This document shows positions 44,195 through 54,840 of a DNA stretch of 64,000 nt, piece after piece (within the stretch, counting starts at the first letter, position 1; every line of letters starts with the position of its first letter). Source of the DNA: Chloroflexi bacterium AL-N1 (lineage in GTDB: Bacteria; Chloroflexota; Chloroflexia; Chloroflexales; Roseiflexaceae); NCBI GenBank assembly GCA_013122435.1, contig WYDT01000032.1, positions 16,211-80,210 of the forward strand, in the 5' to 3' direction. The notes beneath the pieces were generated by a model that saw only the letters and a list, made by a program, of their open reading frames with translations, had not been told where the DNA came from and made no database searches. Position numbers and translations under genes: made by a program.

Positions 44195-46768
44195 ATGCGT
44201 GCTTCACTTACATACCACAAACAAGTCAGACGGTTGTGTCGTCTCCTAAAATGGTGCGGCATTAGTAGCGTAATAGCGCTGCTGGTACTGGTTGTAGTGG
44301 GAAGTTATTTCTGGTTCGACACCCCACTTCCAACTGATGAGCAATTGCGTGCAGCGGCAGCCACGGGCAACACCCGCATCCTCGACTCCCAGGGTCGACC
44401 ACTCTATCAGGTCCCCGATCCGTTTAGCGGACAACACCACCCACTTGCACTAACCGATATACCCGTTTCACTGCAGCAGGCGACCATCGCTACCGAGGAC
44501 AACCGCTTCTACGATAACGCTGGCATCGATTTGCGTGGCATTATTCGTGCGGCGTGGCTCAATCTACAAAGCGGTGAGATCGTCGCAGGCGGCTCCACCA
44601 TCACACAACAACTTGCACGCAACTTCTTACTTGACCCACAACTCACACAACAGCGAACCTGGGAGCGCAAAGCCCGTGAAACCGTCCTGGCCCTGAAGCT
44701 CAATACGGTTTATCAAAAAGATGATATTCTCACCCTGTACCTCAACCAGACCTATTATGGTGGTCTGGCATACGGTGTTGAAGCGGCATCACAACACTTC
44801 TTTGACAGGCCAGCACATCAGCTGAGTCTCGCCGAGGCGGCATTGCTTGCCGGATTACCCCAGGCTCCTTCGTACTATGATCCACTCCAGGGCGACATGG
44901 ATGCAGCCAAAGCTCGCCAGGCGGATGTCCTTGATGCAATGGTGCGAAGTGGCTATATCACGACCAGACAAGCCGAGACTACCAAAGCTGAACCGCTGCA
45001 ATTTGCCACAGGCGAAACGATCAGGCGTGCACCACACTTTGTAGGATATGTTATTAATCAACTGGAAACCAGCCTTGGCCCCGATGTGGTAACACGCAGT
45101 GGATTAACCATTACTACAACGCTCGATCTCAACCTGCAAAACTCAGCCCAGGCAACGCTGCAACAACACATCAACACACTCGCAATATCCCGTAGCAACA
45201 AGCCCGATCACCGGGTACGCAACGGAGCCGTCGTGGTGCTTGACCCTCAGAGTGGTGCCATTCTCGCGATGGTGGGCAGCCCTGATTTCACCAACGCAGC
45301 TATTCAAGGGCAAGTCAACGCAGCGCTTGCGCCACGCCAACCTGGCTCAACGCTCAAACCACTAACCTACGCTGCAGCCCTCGAACGTGGCTGGACACCC
45401 GCCACAACTATCCTTGATGTGCCATCAACCTTTCAGACTCGCGAGGGGCGTCCATACACACCACAAAACTATGATCGTACCTTCCACGGTCCACTATCGC
45501 TGCGTGAAGCCTTAGCCACCTCGTCAAATGTCGCAGCAGTACGAACACTCGATGAGATTGGCGTCCCTGCGTTACTGGAGATAGCCACGCGGCTTGGCAT
45601 TACCTCGCTGGGTCACGATGGTGGGCGCTACGGTCTTTCGCTAACTCTGGGTGGTGGCGAGGTTACTTTGCTCGAACTCACTAACGCCTATGCTGCCTTT
45701 GCAAACAACGGTCACCAGACAGCGCCATTTGCTATTACTGAGATTACAGATGCACAGGGACGCCCGGTAACCGGATGGGACGACCTTGCAAACACCACAC
45801 AATCGCCACAGGTACTCTCACCACAGATTGCTTACCTGATCACCGACATACTGGCGGACCGCTATGCACGTATGCGAGCCTTTGGCGAAAACAGCCCGCT
45901 TGACGTTGACCGACCCGCCGCTGCAAAAACCGGCACCACCAGCGACTGGCGCGACAACTGGACGATTGGCTACACACCAGATCGCGCCGTGGGAGTGTGG
46001 GTTGGTAACGCAGATGGCCAGCCGATGGAGTCGATCAGTGGTATCACCGGCGCCGGGCCGATCTGGCACGAGATCATGCTGGTGGCCCATCGCGACATGG
46101 CACCACAGACCTTTGAGACGCCCCCCGGCATCGTTGAGTTAGACATCTGCACCGAAGGGGGACTGCTACCGAGTCCGCATTGCCCCACTACACGGCGGGA
46201 GCGCTTCATCGCAAACACACAGCCAACGCAAACTGACCACTCACATATACAGGTTACGATTGACCCAAACCTCAATTGCCGAGCACCTGATGGCTATCCC
46301 ATCGAACGATCCATCACACGTGTGTTCCGAATCCTGCCACCCGAGGCCGAGGCGTGGTCTATCTCAACAGGTGTGCCACAAATGCCACGGCAGGTCTGCC
46401 CCACGATCGCAGGTGAAGAGTCCAAAGAAGCGCAACCATCACACACGTTTCCTGAATCAGCACACACATCGTCAGAGCCGCTGTTACTCTCTCCAGCCAC
46501 TGGCGCTGTTTTCACCCTCAGTCCGGGCGTGCCAGTCGAACACCAGCAGATCACGTTGCAAGCTCAGGCAGGCAGACAGGCCCACAGCGTCACCTTTTAT
46601 GTTGATAGCACACCTGTTGCCACACTAAGCCAGACACCCTATCGCGTTCTATGGCAGTTGGAGTTAGGAGAACATACCGCCCACGTTGAGATCGAAGACG
46701 AAGACGGGAAGATATGGAAAAGTGACCTTGTGACATTTAGCGTTACTGAACAGCGAGCCATACCATGA
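44195..46768 (+). CDS. pbpC: Penicillin-binding protein 1C (transglycosylase-transpeptidase)
   Basis: An 857-residue class A penicillin-binding protein. A transmembrane helix (~24-44) is followed by a GT51 transglycosylase domain with catalytic Glu101 in ATEDNRFYDNAGID and GGSTITQQLARNF. The transpeptidase has Ser385-Thr-Leu-Lys388, SSN in TSSNVAAV and K578-T-G. The C-terminal ~90 residues (LLSPATGAVFTLSPG, HVEIEDEDG) match the BiPBP_C Ig-like domain that marks PBP1C. It polymerises and crosslinks peptidoglycan outside the membrane. It lies 4 bases into the GNAT gene and just upstream of the alpha-2-macroglobulin gene, a pairing known in other bacteria. Confidence 0.94.
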   Translation: MRASLTYHKQVRRLCRLLKWCGISSVIALLVLVVVGSYFWFDTPLPTDEQLRAAAATGNTRILDSQGRPLYQVPDPFSGQHHPLALTDIPVSLQQATIATEDNRFYDNAGIDLRGIIRAAWLNLQSGEIVAGGSTITQQLARNFLLDPQLTQQRTWERKARETVLALKLNTVYQKDDILTLYLNQTYYGGLAYGVEAASQHFFDRPAHQLSLAEAALLAGLPQAPSYYDPLQGDMDAAKARQADVLDAMVRSGYITTRQAETTKAEPLQFATGETIRRAPHFVGYVINQLETSLGPDVVTRSGLTITTTLDLNLQNSAQATLQQHINTLAISRSNKPDHRVRNGAVVVLDPQSGAILAMVGSPDFTNAAIQGQVNAALAPRQPGSTLKPLTYAAALERGWTPATTILDVPSTFQTREGRPYTPQNYDRTFHGPLSLREALATSSNVAAVRTLDEIGVPALLEIATRLGITSLGHDGGRYGLSLTLGGGEVTLLELTNAYAAFANNGHQTAPFAITEITDAQGRPVTGWDDLANTTQSPQVLSPQIAYLITDILADRYARMRAFGENSPLDVDRPAAAKTGTTSDWRDNWTIGYTPDRAVGVWVGNADGQPMESISGITGAGPIWHEIMLVAHRDMAPQTFETPPGIVELDICTEGGLLPSPHCPTTRRERFIANTQPTQTDHSHIQVTIDPNLNCRAPDGYPIERSITRVFRILPPEAEAWSISTGVPQMPRQVCPTIAGEESKEAQPSHTFPESAHTSSEPLLLSPATGAVFTLSPGVPVEHQQITLQAQAGRQAHSVTFYVDSTPVATLSQTPYRVLWQLELGEHTAHVEIEDEDGKIWKSDLVTFSVTEQRAIP

Positions 46769-47307
46769 TGCGTACCACTGAGCGTCTGATCCTGCGCGAG
46801 TTTACCGAAGATGATTGTCCAGCCGTGCTAGCCTATCAGAACGACTTCCACTATCTGCGTTTCTACCCGTGGGACGAACGCACCGAACAGGATGTACGTA
46901 CATTTATACAGGTTTTTATCGACCAGCAATACCAAAAACCACGTTTCAGATATCAATTTGCAATGGTTCTTAAAGGGACGGATCAACTAATCGGCAACTG
47001 TGGTATTCGCAGGGGTGGGCCCGACTCATCGGAAGCAGACATCGGCTACGAAGTCGCAGCGACACACTGGGGACATGGGTACGCGAGCGAGGCAGCCCAT
47101 GAAATGCTGACCTTTGGGTTTGAAGAACTACATTTAAATCGTATCTGGGCCACATGTATTGTAGAAAATACGGCTTCAGCACGCGTTTTAGAAAAAATCG
47201 GCATGCAATTGGAATTACAACTAAAAGAACATGAATGGATGAAGGGCCGCATGTGGGATGCCATGGTGTATGGCATGTTCAAAGATGAATGGTTTACCAA
47301 ACAGTGA
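46765..47307 (+). CDS. GNAT acetyltransferase (RimJ/RimL-like)
   Basis: A 180-residue protein with the family layout TERLILREFTEDD at the start, GNCGIRRGG and IGYEVAATHWGHGYASEAAHEML for acetyl-CoA binding (the R/Q-x-x-G-x-G/A loop as WGHGYA), and VENTASARVLEKIGM. It would transfer an acetyl group to an amine; the substrate is unknown. Its start overlaps the end of pbpC by 4 bases (ATGATG; the second ATG at 46768 is equally possible) and no strong ribosome site is seen, so it depends on coupling. Its place between pbpC and the alpha-2-macroglobulin is unusual. Confidence 0.9.
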   Translation: MMRTTERLILREFTEDDCPAVLAYQNDFHYLRFYPWDERTEQDVRTFIQVFIDQQYQKPRFRYQFAMVLKGTDQLIGNCGIRRGGPDSSEADIGYEVAATHWGHGYASEAAHEMLTFGFEELHLNRIWATCIVENTASARVLEKIGMQLELQLKEHEWMKGRMWDAMVYGMFKDEWFTKQ

Positions 47308-47394
47308 CATATCCTACCGATCTTGCGTCTATATAACTAAACGGCACTTTTTGATCAATCACCACATCCGCCTAACATCGACGGAGACAGAGAT

Positions 47395-50300
47395 ATGAAC
47401 CGCTTACAATTCCTGACAAAACCGCGCAACCTCAGTATTGCCATACTTGCTCTACTAGTTATCATTGTGGGCATACTCTTTGGTCCAATGGCCTTCACCG
47501 GGCCACAGATCATGCACACGACGCCAGAACCGGATGCCGCAGATGCCAACCCCCAAACCGACATCCAGATCACGTTCAATCAGTGGGTGCTGCCAGATGC
47601 GGTTGCGGCAGCGATCCGCTTTGAGCCACCAACAGAGTTTACCGTTGTTGCCGAAGGCATAACGACACCCTGGTACACCACAGTACTGATTCAACCAGAG
47701 GATAGCTTACAATATGGCACTGACTACAAGCTAACATTGGAGCCACCGATTAGCAATATATTTGGGCGAGCTTTTGACCAACAGCACACTATTGCTTTTA
47801 CAACCGCTCCCTACGTTGCCATAGAACGATTTGGCCCAGAAGAAGATGCAACAGACGTTGCGCTGAATGCTCCTGTCGTGATCGAGTTTGATACCCCCAT
47901 TGTACCTGCCGACTCGATTAGCGCCTCAGCGGACGACCCCACATTGGCTGGCACACTCCCAGGCAGTGGAGGTGCAGACACACCTTTGTTCGTGAAGCTT
48001 GTGCCAGAGGTTGAGGGAGTCGGTCGGTGGCTTTCTCCTCAACACTTTGGATTTTATCCGCAAACACCGCTTGATGCTGCGACAACGTACAAGGTGACGA
48101 TTAAGCCGGATATTACGGGCGATGGGCGGGCCCAACTCGAAGAAGATGTTTCGTGGACCTTTACGACCGCAGCGCCACTTTTGCAGGGAACACGTCCCTA
48201 TGATGGTGCGATTGATGTGGCCACCGACAGCACTATCGAAGTGCAACTGGCTGAGGCCGTCGATATTGACTCCGCCAGTGAGCATTTTCGCCTGATCAAC
48301 CTGTCCGATGAGGAAGCTGTCGAAGGTCGTATCGAAACAACACCGGCAGGTTTTCGCTTTGTCCCGACATCAACACTCCAGCGCAGTGCACGTTATCAGG
48401 CGCACTTCACCCCCGGCGTGCATTCGACCAGCGGCGCAGAGCTGAACCAGGACCCGCTTACGTGGAGCTTCGATGTGATCGGCGATCTTGAAGTGGAGCA
48501 GGTCGAACCACCTGTTGATGCAGCCGAGGTATTGACCGATACCCGACGCATCCGTGTGCATTTCAACCATCCGGTCGTGGCAGTGACCACAATTGATGGT
48601 GAACAAGACCATGTAACGCCACTGGAGATTACACCAGCGCTCCCTGGCGAGGGTCGTTGGCTGAACACCAGCACGTATGTTTTCTCACCAACGACCACCC
48701 TTGACCCATCGACACAATATGAAGTGAGCATCGCAGAGGGTCTGAAGGATCAAACCGGGGGAAGCCTGCAGACAGCATTTAACTGGTCATTCCAGACGAT
48801 CACACCACGTGTTGAGAATCTGGAACTGACACCAGACAGCGAATACACGAGTCCTGATGAGCCGATGCGGGTGGTATTCAACCAGGCAATGGACTCCGCC
48901 AGCATTGGTAATGCGCTGGCTGTACTACGCAATGACACGAACGACGTAGTTGCAGGCAGGATCCACGTTGAAAATCACATCGTGACATTTACGCCTGCTG
49001 CATTACTGGAACGAGGAGCACGCTACCGAGTCGTGGTTGCTGCTGGAGCCGCTGCTGCCGAAGGTGCTGGCTCACTCGAAAACGATTACACACAGGAGTT
49101 TCGTGTCGCACCACTCCCCCGGCTGACCAGTTCAAATCCCAATGATGGCGCCCAATCCGCCGATCCGCGTGAGGGCATCAATCTGACCTTTAGCACACCG
49201 ATGGATTGGTCATCTCTTGAGCAAAATGTGACTATCACACCGGAGCCAACCGATGTCTACACCTCCGCATACAACACGAACTTCTCGTTCTACTTTGACC
49301 TTGCACCAGAAACTGACTACCAGGTAACTATTGATGGCGCAACACGTGATGCGTTTGGCACACCAATCGGCCAGGAAACGACCATCATCTTCCGTACAGC
49401 ACCCCTAAAACCATCGATTTCGTTGATTAGTTCGAACCAGATCGGGGTGTATAATGCGTATACTCCCACTCGTGTGCCAATACGTTCTGTAAATGTTGAA
49501 AATGTTAGCTATCGTCTGTACGAACTAAGCACGATGGAGGTGCCACGTCTTGCCAATAACTTTGATGGATGGAACAACTTTCAGCCCGACCCAGAAACCC
49601 TGATCGACGAAGGCACCCTCGAGTTGGCGGGTGAACGTAACCAGCAAAATCTTGATTTTCTCGAACTCGGTGAACTTGAGCCTGGCACCTATTACTTTGA
49701 AATTGGAGGACCTGATGGCGGAGATCGCCAGATTATGGTCGTTAGTCCATATACACTCACCATCAAACGTAGCGCCAACGAACTGTTTATCTGGGCTGTC
49801 GACCTAGCGACAGGTGAACCAGTCGCAAATCTCCCGCTTGCAGTATCGCTCTTTACCTACAACGCTGGCCCATCCGGAGGCAGCACGGTCGTTACAGAAC
49901 CACAGGAACTCGGTCGCACCGATCAGGACGGTGTGCTACGTGCCTCATTTGAAAGCGAGAACCCTTACGATCCGCTCTATATCTGGTCGCCGGAGACCGA
50001 GCGTTTTGCCTTCGGAACGAACAAATGGGAGCGTGGCATCAATCCATGGGACTTTGGCCTGCCTGCTGAATACGCACGCACACAGACTACCGGCCATCTC
50101 GCGACCGACCGACCGATATATCGTCCTGAGCAGACTGTGCATATTCGTGGTGTTGTTCGTATAGACAATGATGGAGCATACACCGTACCGGAGCAAAACG
50201 AGCGAGTCGATCTGTCTATTACCGATCCCGAGGGAAATACCGCCATTTCGATGACCTTGCCGTTGAACGAATTTGGCACCTTCCACACCGATCTGCCGCT

Positions 50301-53300
50301 GGGCAGTGATGCCACGCTCGGCATCTACTCGATGAATGCGACAATGCACGGTGACAAACCAGACGAGCAAGAGCCATTCTTCGGCACATCGCCTGATGCT
50401 ATTTACGGAACCTTTACCGTTGCAGAATATCGCCCACCTGTGTTTGAAGTCACTGTCACACCGACCAAACCTGATCTGGTACAGGGCGAAACGTTGGAGA
50501 TGCAGGTATCGGCCAACTATTTCTCCGGCGGCGCGGTAGGCAATGCACCGGTACGCTGGCGCTTACTGGCCAACCGTTTCTACTTCGAACCAGAGTCGGC
50601 ACCCCGCTACCGCTTCGAGGATGTCGAGGATGCCTACGAGTGGTACCGCTGGTTTGATACTGACCAGGGGCGTAGTGGTGAGTTTATTAGCGATGGCACC
50701 ACCACAACCGACGATCAGGGCAATGTCACTGTTGAACTACCTGCTGGACTTGGAGATGAGCAACATAGTCGTACGTTTATCCTTGATGCCGAAATCACTG
50801 ATGTCGATGGGCAGATCGTCGCAGGGCAGGGGACAACCACTGTTCATCGGGGCGCATTTTACATCGGATTACGACCCGATAACTATGTTGCTCAGGCTGG
50901 TGAGCCACAGGATATAGCGCTCCTGAACCTCGATCCTGAAGCACAGCCAGTTGATGATCGTGAGTTGGAAGTTGGTATCTACAAGCGCGAGTGGTTTAGT
51001 GTGCGCGAACAGGGCTCTGATGGCCGTTTCTATTTCACGTCAACCTATACCGATACCCTTCTCGAAACACAGGATGCAACAACCGATGCACAGGGCCGAA
51101 CCAGTATTACCTTCACCCCCGAGGAAGGTGGTTCGTACCGCATTGGCGCAGAAGGTCGTGACGACAACGGCAACACAATTAGGGCCAGCGCGTTTATCTG
51201 GGCTTTTGGTGGCGAGACCTTCTGGGGCATCGACGACTCAAGTCGAGTCGATTTGATCGCCGACAAAGATAGCTATGCACCGGGAGAAACGGCTTCTGTG
51301 CTGGTGACCGCACCCTACGCAGGCATGAACGCACTGATGACCATTGAGCGTGGCACAGTGATCGAGCACCAACTGCTCACGCTGGATGAAACGACAGAAG
51401 TCATCGAAGTGCCTATCACGGCAGATCACGCACCAAACATCTACGTATCACTCACCCTGATCAAACCAATGGAGAATGACTTCCCAGTTCCAGACATCCG
51501 TGTTGGCATGATCAACCTGCCAGTGTCGACCCAGCAGCAAGAACTCAACATCAGTATCTCAACTGACCAGGAGCAGGCGGGTCCACGCGACGAAATCACC
51601 TACACCATTGACACAACCGACCACACCGGGCAGGGTGTTCCTGCCGAAGTCTCCCTGGCCCTGGTCGACAAAGCTGTGCTCGCACTGGCCGATGATCCCA
51701 ACCCCACGCTGAAGGAAGCCTTCTACGAACGACGGCCATTGGGAGTGTTTACGGCCAACTCGATCACCGCACTGGTTGATCGCGTCTCGCTCAAACTCCA
51801 ACCAGGCGACAAAGGTGGTGGCGGTGGTACTGCGATCAGTGCCCATATCTTGGTACGACGCGACTTCCCCGATACCGCCTACTGGAGTCCTGGTATCGTA
51901 ACCGATGCGAATGGCACCGCAAATGTCACCGTGGCATTGCCAGACAGCCTCACAACATGGCAGATGAGCGCTCGTGGGCTGACGCTTGATACGCGTGTTG
52001 GCCAGAGCACCCAGGAACTTGTTTCGACTAAACCGCTGCTGGTGCGGCCATCGCTGCCACGCTTCCTGACCATTGGCGACCGTCCGGTGCTGCAAGCTGT
52101 CGTGCACAACAACACCGACGAACAAGTCAGTGCTACTGTGAGTCTCACTATCGATGAAGAGGAGGAATCGTTATTGCGACTTGATGCACCAACCAGCCAG
52201 GATATCGACATCGCCGCCAACCAACAGGCGGTCGTTACATGGCCTGCGCTTGTGGCCGATGAGCCAACCGTGACCACTATCGAACCAGCAACGTTGCGCT
52301 TCACGGTTGAAGGAAACGGCCTGTCAGATGCGGTTGAGCAGCCCCTGCCACTCCAGCGCTTCACGACACCAGAAGTCGTTGCCACAGCAGGGCAGGTGTA
52401 TGAGACCACCATTGAAACGTTAGAGATACCCGAAAACCTGCCCCAGGCAACCGAAGGCATCACCACCGCACGCGGCGAAGTCGATCTGGAACTGGTGCCT
52501 TCGATGGCCGCCGGGGTCGAGAGTGGCCTGACCTATCTCGACGACTACCCCTACGCATCAGTTGAGGGAACCGTAAGCAGTTTCCTGCCCAACGCTGTTG
52601 TTTATCGGTTGTTCCAACAACTCGATCTGGAAGACCAGGAACTCCAACAATCATTAGAGCAGAACCTGGCAACAGGGCTTCAACGACTCACCACCTTGCA
52701 GAATCTCGATGGTGGATGGGGCTGGTGGAGCAGGGACGAGAGTAATCCCTACCTGACAGCCTACGTCATTCAGGGCCTGCTGGAAGCACGCAAAGCTGGC
52801 TATGGCATTGAGGAAGCGTCACTCAACGATGCCATCGAGTATCTCCAACAGTCGTTGAATGAGTCGCCCAGCAACACCCGCCGTGTACGCAACTCACACA
52901 GTTATGTCCTCTTTGTGTTGAGTGAGGCAGGCCAGCCAGATCGTGGGCGCACCATCAACCTGTATGAAGAGCGATCCAAACTCGATGTTTATGAACGGGC
53001 ATACCTCCTGATGACTCTCACATCGTTCCAGGATACCGATCTTACAAGCAATGACGATGCTGAATATATCCGCACCCTTATCAGTGAACTCATGAGCATG
53101 GCCATCCTCCACCCGACACACGCACACTGGGAAGAACAAACCCAGGACTACTGGACGATGAGCAGCGACACACGCACGACGGCGCTGGCACTTCAGGCGC
53201 TTGTACGCAGCGATCTCCATAACTTCCTGGTGCCCAATGCCGCACGCTACCTGATGACACAGCGCGAAAATGGACACTGGAGTTCGACCCAGGAAACGGC

Positions 53301-54081
53301 GGCTTCGCTTATTGCACTCGCTGAATACCTGGCTGAGAGCGGCGAACTCGAGGGCGACTACACCTATCGTACGGTGCTCAATCGCGCCACGATACACGAA
53401 GGGAGCATTAACCGTGACAACCTGACCGACACAATCAAAGTCGTCACAGCGCTCACCGACCTTAACCCCAACGCGCCAAACGAGTTAGTGTTGCAACGCG
53501 AAACTGTTAATAGGCAAAGTGGAAAAGGAAGACTGTACTATACCATTCGTATGCGCTACTATCAAAATGCTGCGTCTGTGCAACCACTTGATCGGGGGCT
53601 CAAGGTGCAGCGGGAATACATCGCAGTTGATACGGATACCCTCACACCTACTGGCGAACTCGTTTCAGAAGCCAATGTCGGCGATGTCGTGCAGATACGT
53701 CTCACGTTGGATGTCCCAGATAATGTCTATCACCTCGCGGTTGAAGACATGCTGCCAGCGGGGCTGGAGCCACTCGACACCAGCCTGAAAACCGTAAGTT
53801 CTGCTGCACAGGTCCCGACGCTGGAAGCACAAGGTAAGCCCGCCGAAGAGCCGTTCTTTAGAAAACCGTACTGGTCGTATTTTGCCCAGACCGAGATTCA
53901 CGATAATCGCGTAGCTTTGTTTGCGACTGAACTGCCACGAGGAAGCTATGAGTACACCTTCCTGGCACGGGCAACGACGCCGGGGACTTTCCAGACCTTG
54001 CCAACGATGGCCTACCAAATGTACGCGCCGGAGGTCTTTGGCCGCAGCGCCGGAACAGAATTTGTGGTAAATGAACCGTAG
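47395..54081 (+). CDS. Bacterial alpha-2-macroglobulin without thioester
   Basis: A 2228-residue envelope protein. An N-terminal hydrophobic helix (~14-35) anchors it. Several Big_5/SbsA-type Ig-like domains follow to ~690 (repeated xTTYKVTIxPxxxxxxG patterns). MG domains, a bait-like region and the A2M domain with WSPGIVTDANGTANVTVALPDSLTTW come next. The thioester region, usually YPYGCVEQTxS, reads DYPYASVEGTVSSFLP (Ser1722, no Cys, Gln replaced by Gly), so no thioester can form; I saw no cysteine in the whole protein. The terpenoid-cyclase-like helical part (GGWGWW) and receptor-binding-like C-terminus are present. It should trap proteases physically rather than covalently. It is paired with PBP1C. 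Confidence 0.93.
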   Translation: MNRLQFLTKPRNLSIAILALLVIIVGILFGPMAFTGPQIMHTTPEPDAADANPQTDIQITFNQWVLPDAVAAAIRFEPPTEFTVVAEGITTPWYTTVLIQPEDSLQYGTDYKLTLEPPISNIFGRAFDQQHTIAFTTAPYVAIERFGPEEDATDVALNAPVVIEFDTPIVPADSISASADDPTLAGTLPGSGGADTPLFVKLVPEVEGVGRWLSPQHFGFYPQTPLDAATTYKVTIKPDITGDGRAQLEEDVSWTFTTAAPLLQGTRPYDGAIDVATDSTIEVQLAEAVDIDSASEHFRLINLSDEEAVEGRIETTPAGFRFVPTSTLQRSARYQAHFTPGVHSTSGAELNQDPLTWSFDVIGDLEVEQVEPPVDAAEVLTDTRRIRVHFNHPVVAVTTIDGEQDHVTPLEITPALPGEGRWLNTSTYVFSPTTTLDPSTQYEVSIAEGLKDQTGGSLQTAFNWSFQTITPRVENLELTPDSEYTSPDEPMRVVFNQAMDSASIGNALAVLRNDTNDVVAGRIHVENHIVTFTPAALLERGARYRVVVAAGAAAAEGAGSLENDYTQEFRVAPLPRLTSSNPNDGAQSADPREGINLTFSTPMDWSSLEQNVTITPEPTDVYTSAYNTNFSFYFDLAPETDYQVTIDGATRDAFGTPIGQETTIIFRTAPLKPSISLISSNQIGVYNAYTPTRVPIRSVNVENVSYRLYELSTMEVPRLANNFDGWNNFQPDPETLIDEGTLELAGERNQQNLDFLELGELEPGTYYFEIGGPDGGDRQIMVVSPYTLTIKRSANELFIWAVDLATGEPVANLPLAVSLFTYNAGPSGGSTVVTEPQELGRTDQDGVLRASFESENPYDPLYIWSPETERFAFGTNKWERGINPWDFGLPAEYARTQTTGHLATDRPIYRPEQTVHIRGVVRIDNDGAYTVPEQNERVDLSITDPEGNTAISMTLPLNEFGTFHTDLPLGSDATLGIYSMNATMHGDKPDEQEPFFGTSPDAIYGTFTVAEYRPPVFEVTVTPTKPDLVQGETLEMQVSANYFSGGAVGNAPVRWRLLANRFYFEPESAPRYRFEDVEDAYEWYRWFDTDQGRSGEFISDGTTTTDDQGNVTVELPAGLGDEQHSRTFILDAEITDVDGQIVAGQGTTTVHRGAFYIGLRPDNYVAQAGEPQDIALLNLDPEAQPVDDRELEVGIYKREWFSVREQGSDGRFYFTSTYTDTLLETQDATTDAQGRTSITFTPEEGGSYRIGAEGRDDNGNTIRASAFIWAFGGETFWGIDDSSRVDLIADKDSYAPGETASVLVTAPYAGMNALMTIERGTVIEHQLLTLDETTEVIEVPITADHAPNIYVSLTLIKPMENDFPVPDIRVGMINLPVSTQQQELNISISTDQEQAGPRDEITYTIDTTDHTGQGVPAEVSLALVDKAVLALADDPNPTLKEAFYERRPLGVFTANSITALVDRVSLKLQPGDKGGGGGTAISAHILVRRDFPDTAYWSPGIVTDANGTANVTVALPDSLTTWQMSARGLTLDTRVGQSTQELVSTKPLLVRPSLPRFLTIGDRPVLQAVVHNNTDEQVSATVSLTIDEEEESLLRLDAPTSQDIDIAANQQAVVTWPALVADEPTVTTIEPATLRFTVEGNGLSDAVEQPLPLQRFTTPEVVATAGQVYETTIETLEIPENLPQATEGITTARGEVDLELVPSMAAGVESGLTYLDDYPYASVEGTVSSFLPNAVVYRLFQQLDLEDQELQQSLEQNLATGLQRLTTLQNLDGGWGWWSRDESNPYLTAYVIQGLLEARKAGYGIEEASLNDAIEYLQQSLNESPSNTRRVRNSHSYVLFVLSEAGQPDRGRTINLYEERSKLDVYERAYLLMTLTSFQDTDLTSNDDAEYIRTLISELMSMAILHPTHAHWEEQTQDYWTMSSDTRTTALALQALVRSDLHNFLVPNAARYLMTQRENGHWSSTQETAASLIALAEYLAESGELEGDYTYRTVLNRATIHEGSINRDNLTDTIKVVTALTDLNPNAPNELVLQRETVNRQSGKGRLYYTIRMRYYQNAASVQPLDRGLKVQREYIAVDTDTLTPTGELVSEANVGDVVQIRLTLDVPDNVYHLAVEDMLPAGLEPLDTSLKTVSSAAQVPTLEAQGKPAEEPFFRKPYWSYFAQTEIHDNRVALFATELPRGSYEYTFLARATTPGTFQTLPTMAYQMYAPEVFGRSAGTEFVVNEP

Positions 54082-54120
54082 ATATGGAGCGGCTGAGCGG
54101 AGCGCAGTGGAGCGTCGGGG

Positions 54121-54212
54121 CAGTGGGGCGATTGAGCGTTGGGGCAGTGGGACATGTGAAACGCTCCAATGAGTAAAATCCGCCGCCTTCGATAAGCGCA
54201 GGCGACGTACAG
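54121..54212 (+). repeat. 92-base direct repeat, copy 1
   Basis: Matches 54357-54448 with one base difference seen (CTCC versus CCCC near 54164). It contains partial inverted arms (ATTGAGCGTT and AACGCTCCAAT) and GCCT/AGGC. Preceded by short GGGGCAGTGG-like tandem pieces. Confidence 0.85.
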
Positions 54213-54356
54213 GGGGATGGTTTAAGGGACATGGGTAGGCGGAAACACCCTGTCGGTCGGCGGCTTGCCCATGTGCTATATTTTAACGCAAGATCTAGCG
54301 GCGGCTGGTAACTGACGTCATGCTTTGTTCGACGCAAAGGGGCAACGTCAGATGGT

Positions 54357-54448
54357 CAGTGGGGCGATTGAGCGTTGGGGCAGTGGGACATGTGAAACGC
54401 CCCAATGAGTAAAATCCGCCGCCTTCGATAAGCGCAGGCGACGTACAG
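54357..54448 (+). repeat. 92-base direct repeat, copy 2
   Basis: Second copy, 236 bases after the first. The two flanks have diverged. It resembles a dispersed intergenic repeat family rather than a mobile element; no terminal repeats or target duplication seen. Confidence 0.85.
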
Positions 54449-54840
54449 ATAGAGAGTCGGCTGAGCGTTGGAGCGGAGAGCGACTGAATGTGAGTATAAA
54501 GGTTATATGAGAGGATAATCGCGTCTGTAGGTGGACGACTTGCCCATCCACCGATCTGCCATCCCCGCTCACCCCGAGCATCCCGTGTGCCTGCCACTGC
54601 TCCCTTCAGGGGCATTACTCCTAGCACGGGCTTGAGCCCCGCGCCGACTTCATTGATGAACTGCCCGGATTGATATTATTGTTGATTCTGGTGCGGCATC
54701 CGATCGGCGATTACCCGTCTATCGGAGAGTGCTAAGATCAACAATGAACATTGTGTAAAAGACAGAGGAAATATCTATAAATCCAATCCTGCAAGATGTG
54801 TATACCGCTTTTTGTCGCATGCCTCACAGCTTACCACCCT

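Larger units (their letters stand above)
54082..54840. other. Repeat-rich intergenic region without genes
   Basis: It holds two near-identical 92-base repeats (54121-54212, 54357-54448) and a hairpin at 54312-54351 (CTGACGT/ACGTCAG outside, CTTTG/CAAAG inside). A 9-base inverted repeat lies at 54678-54686 / 54737-54745 (ATTGTTGAT/ATCAACAAT) enclosing CCGAT/ATCGG. A degenerate second copy of a motif containing TTGCCCAT occurs near 54270 and 54540. No coding frame is supported. Confidence 0.7.

Noticed and set aside
49945..50370. 141-codon minus-strand frame inside the macroglobulin gene
   Set aside because: Antisense to a long, domain-rich coding region, without a start signal or recognisable motif.
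54121..54448. CRISPR array
   Set aside because: Only two 92-base copies with a 144-base divergent gap; no short regular repeats and no cas genes.
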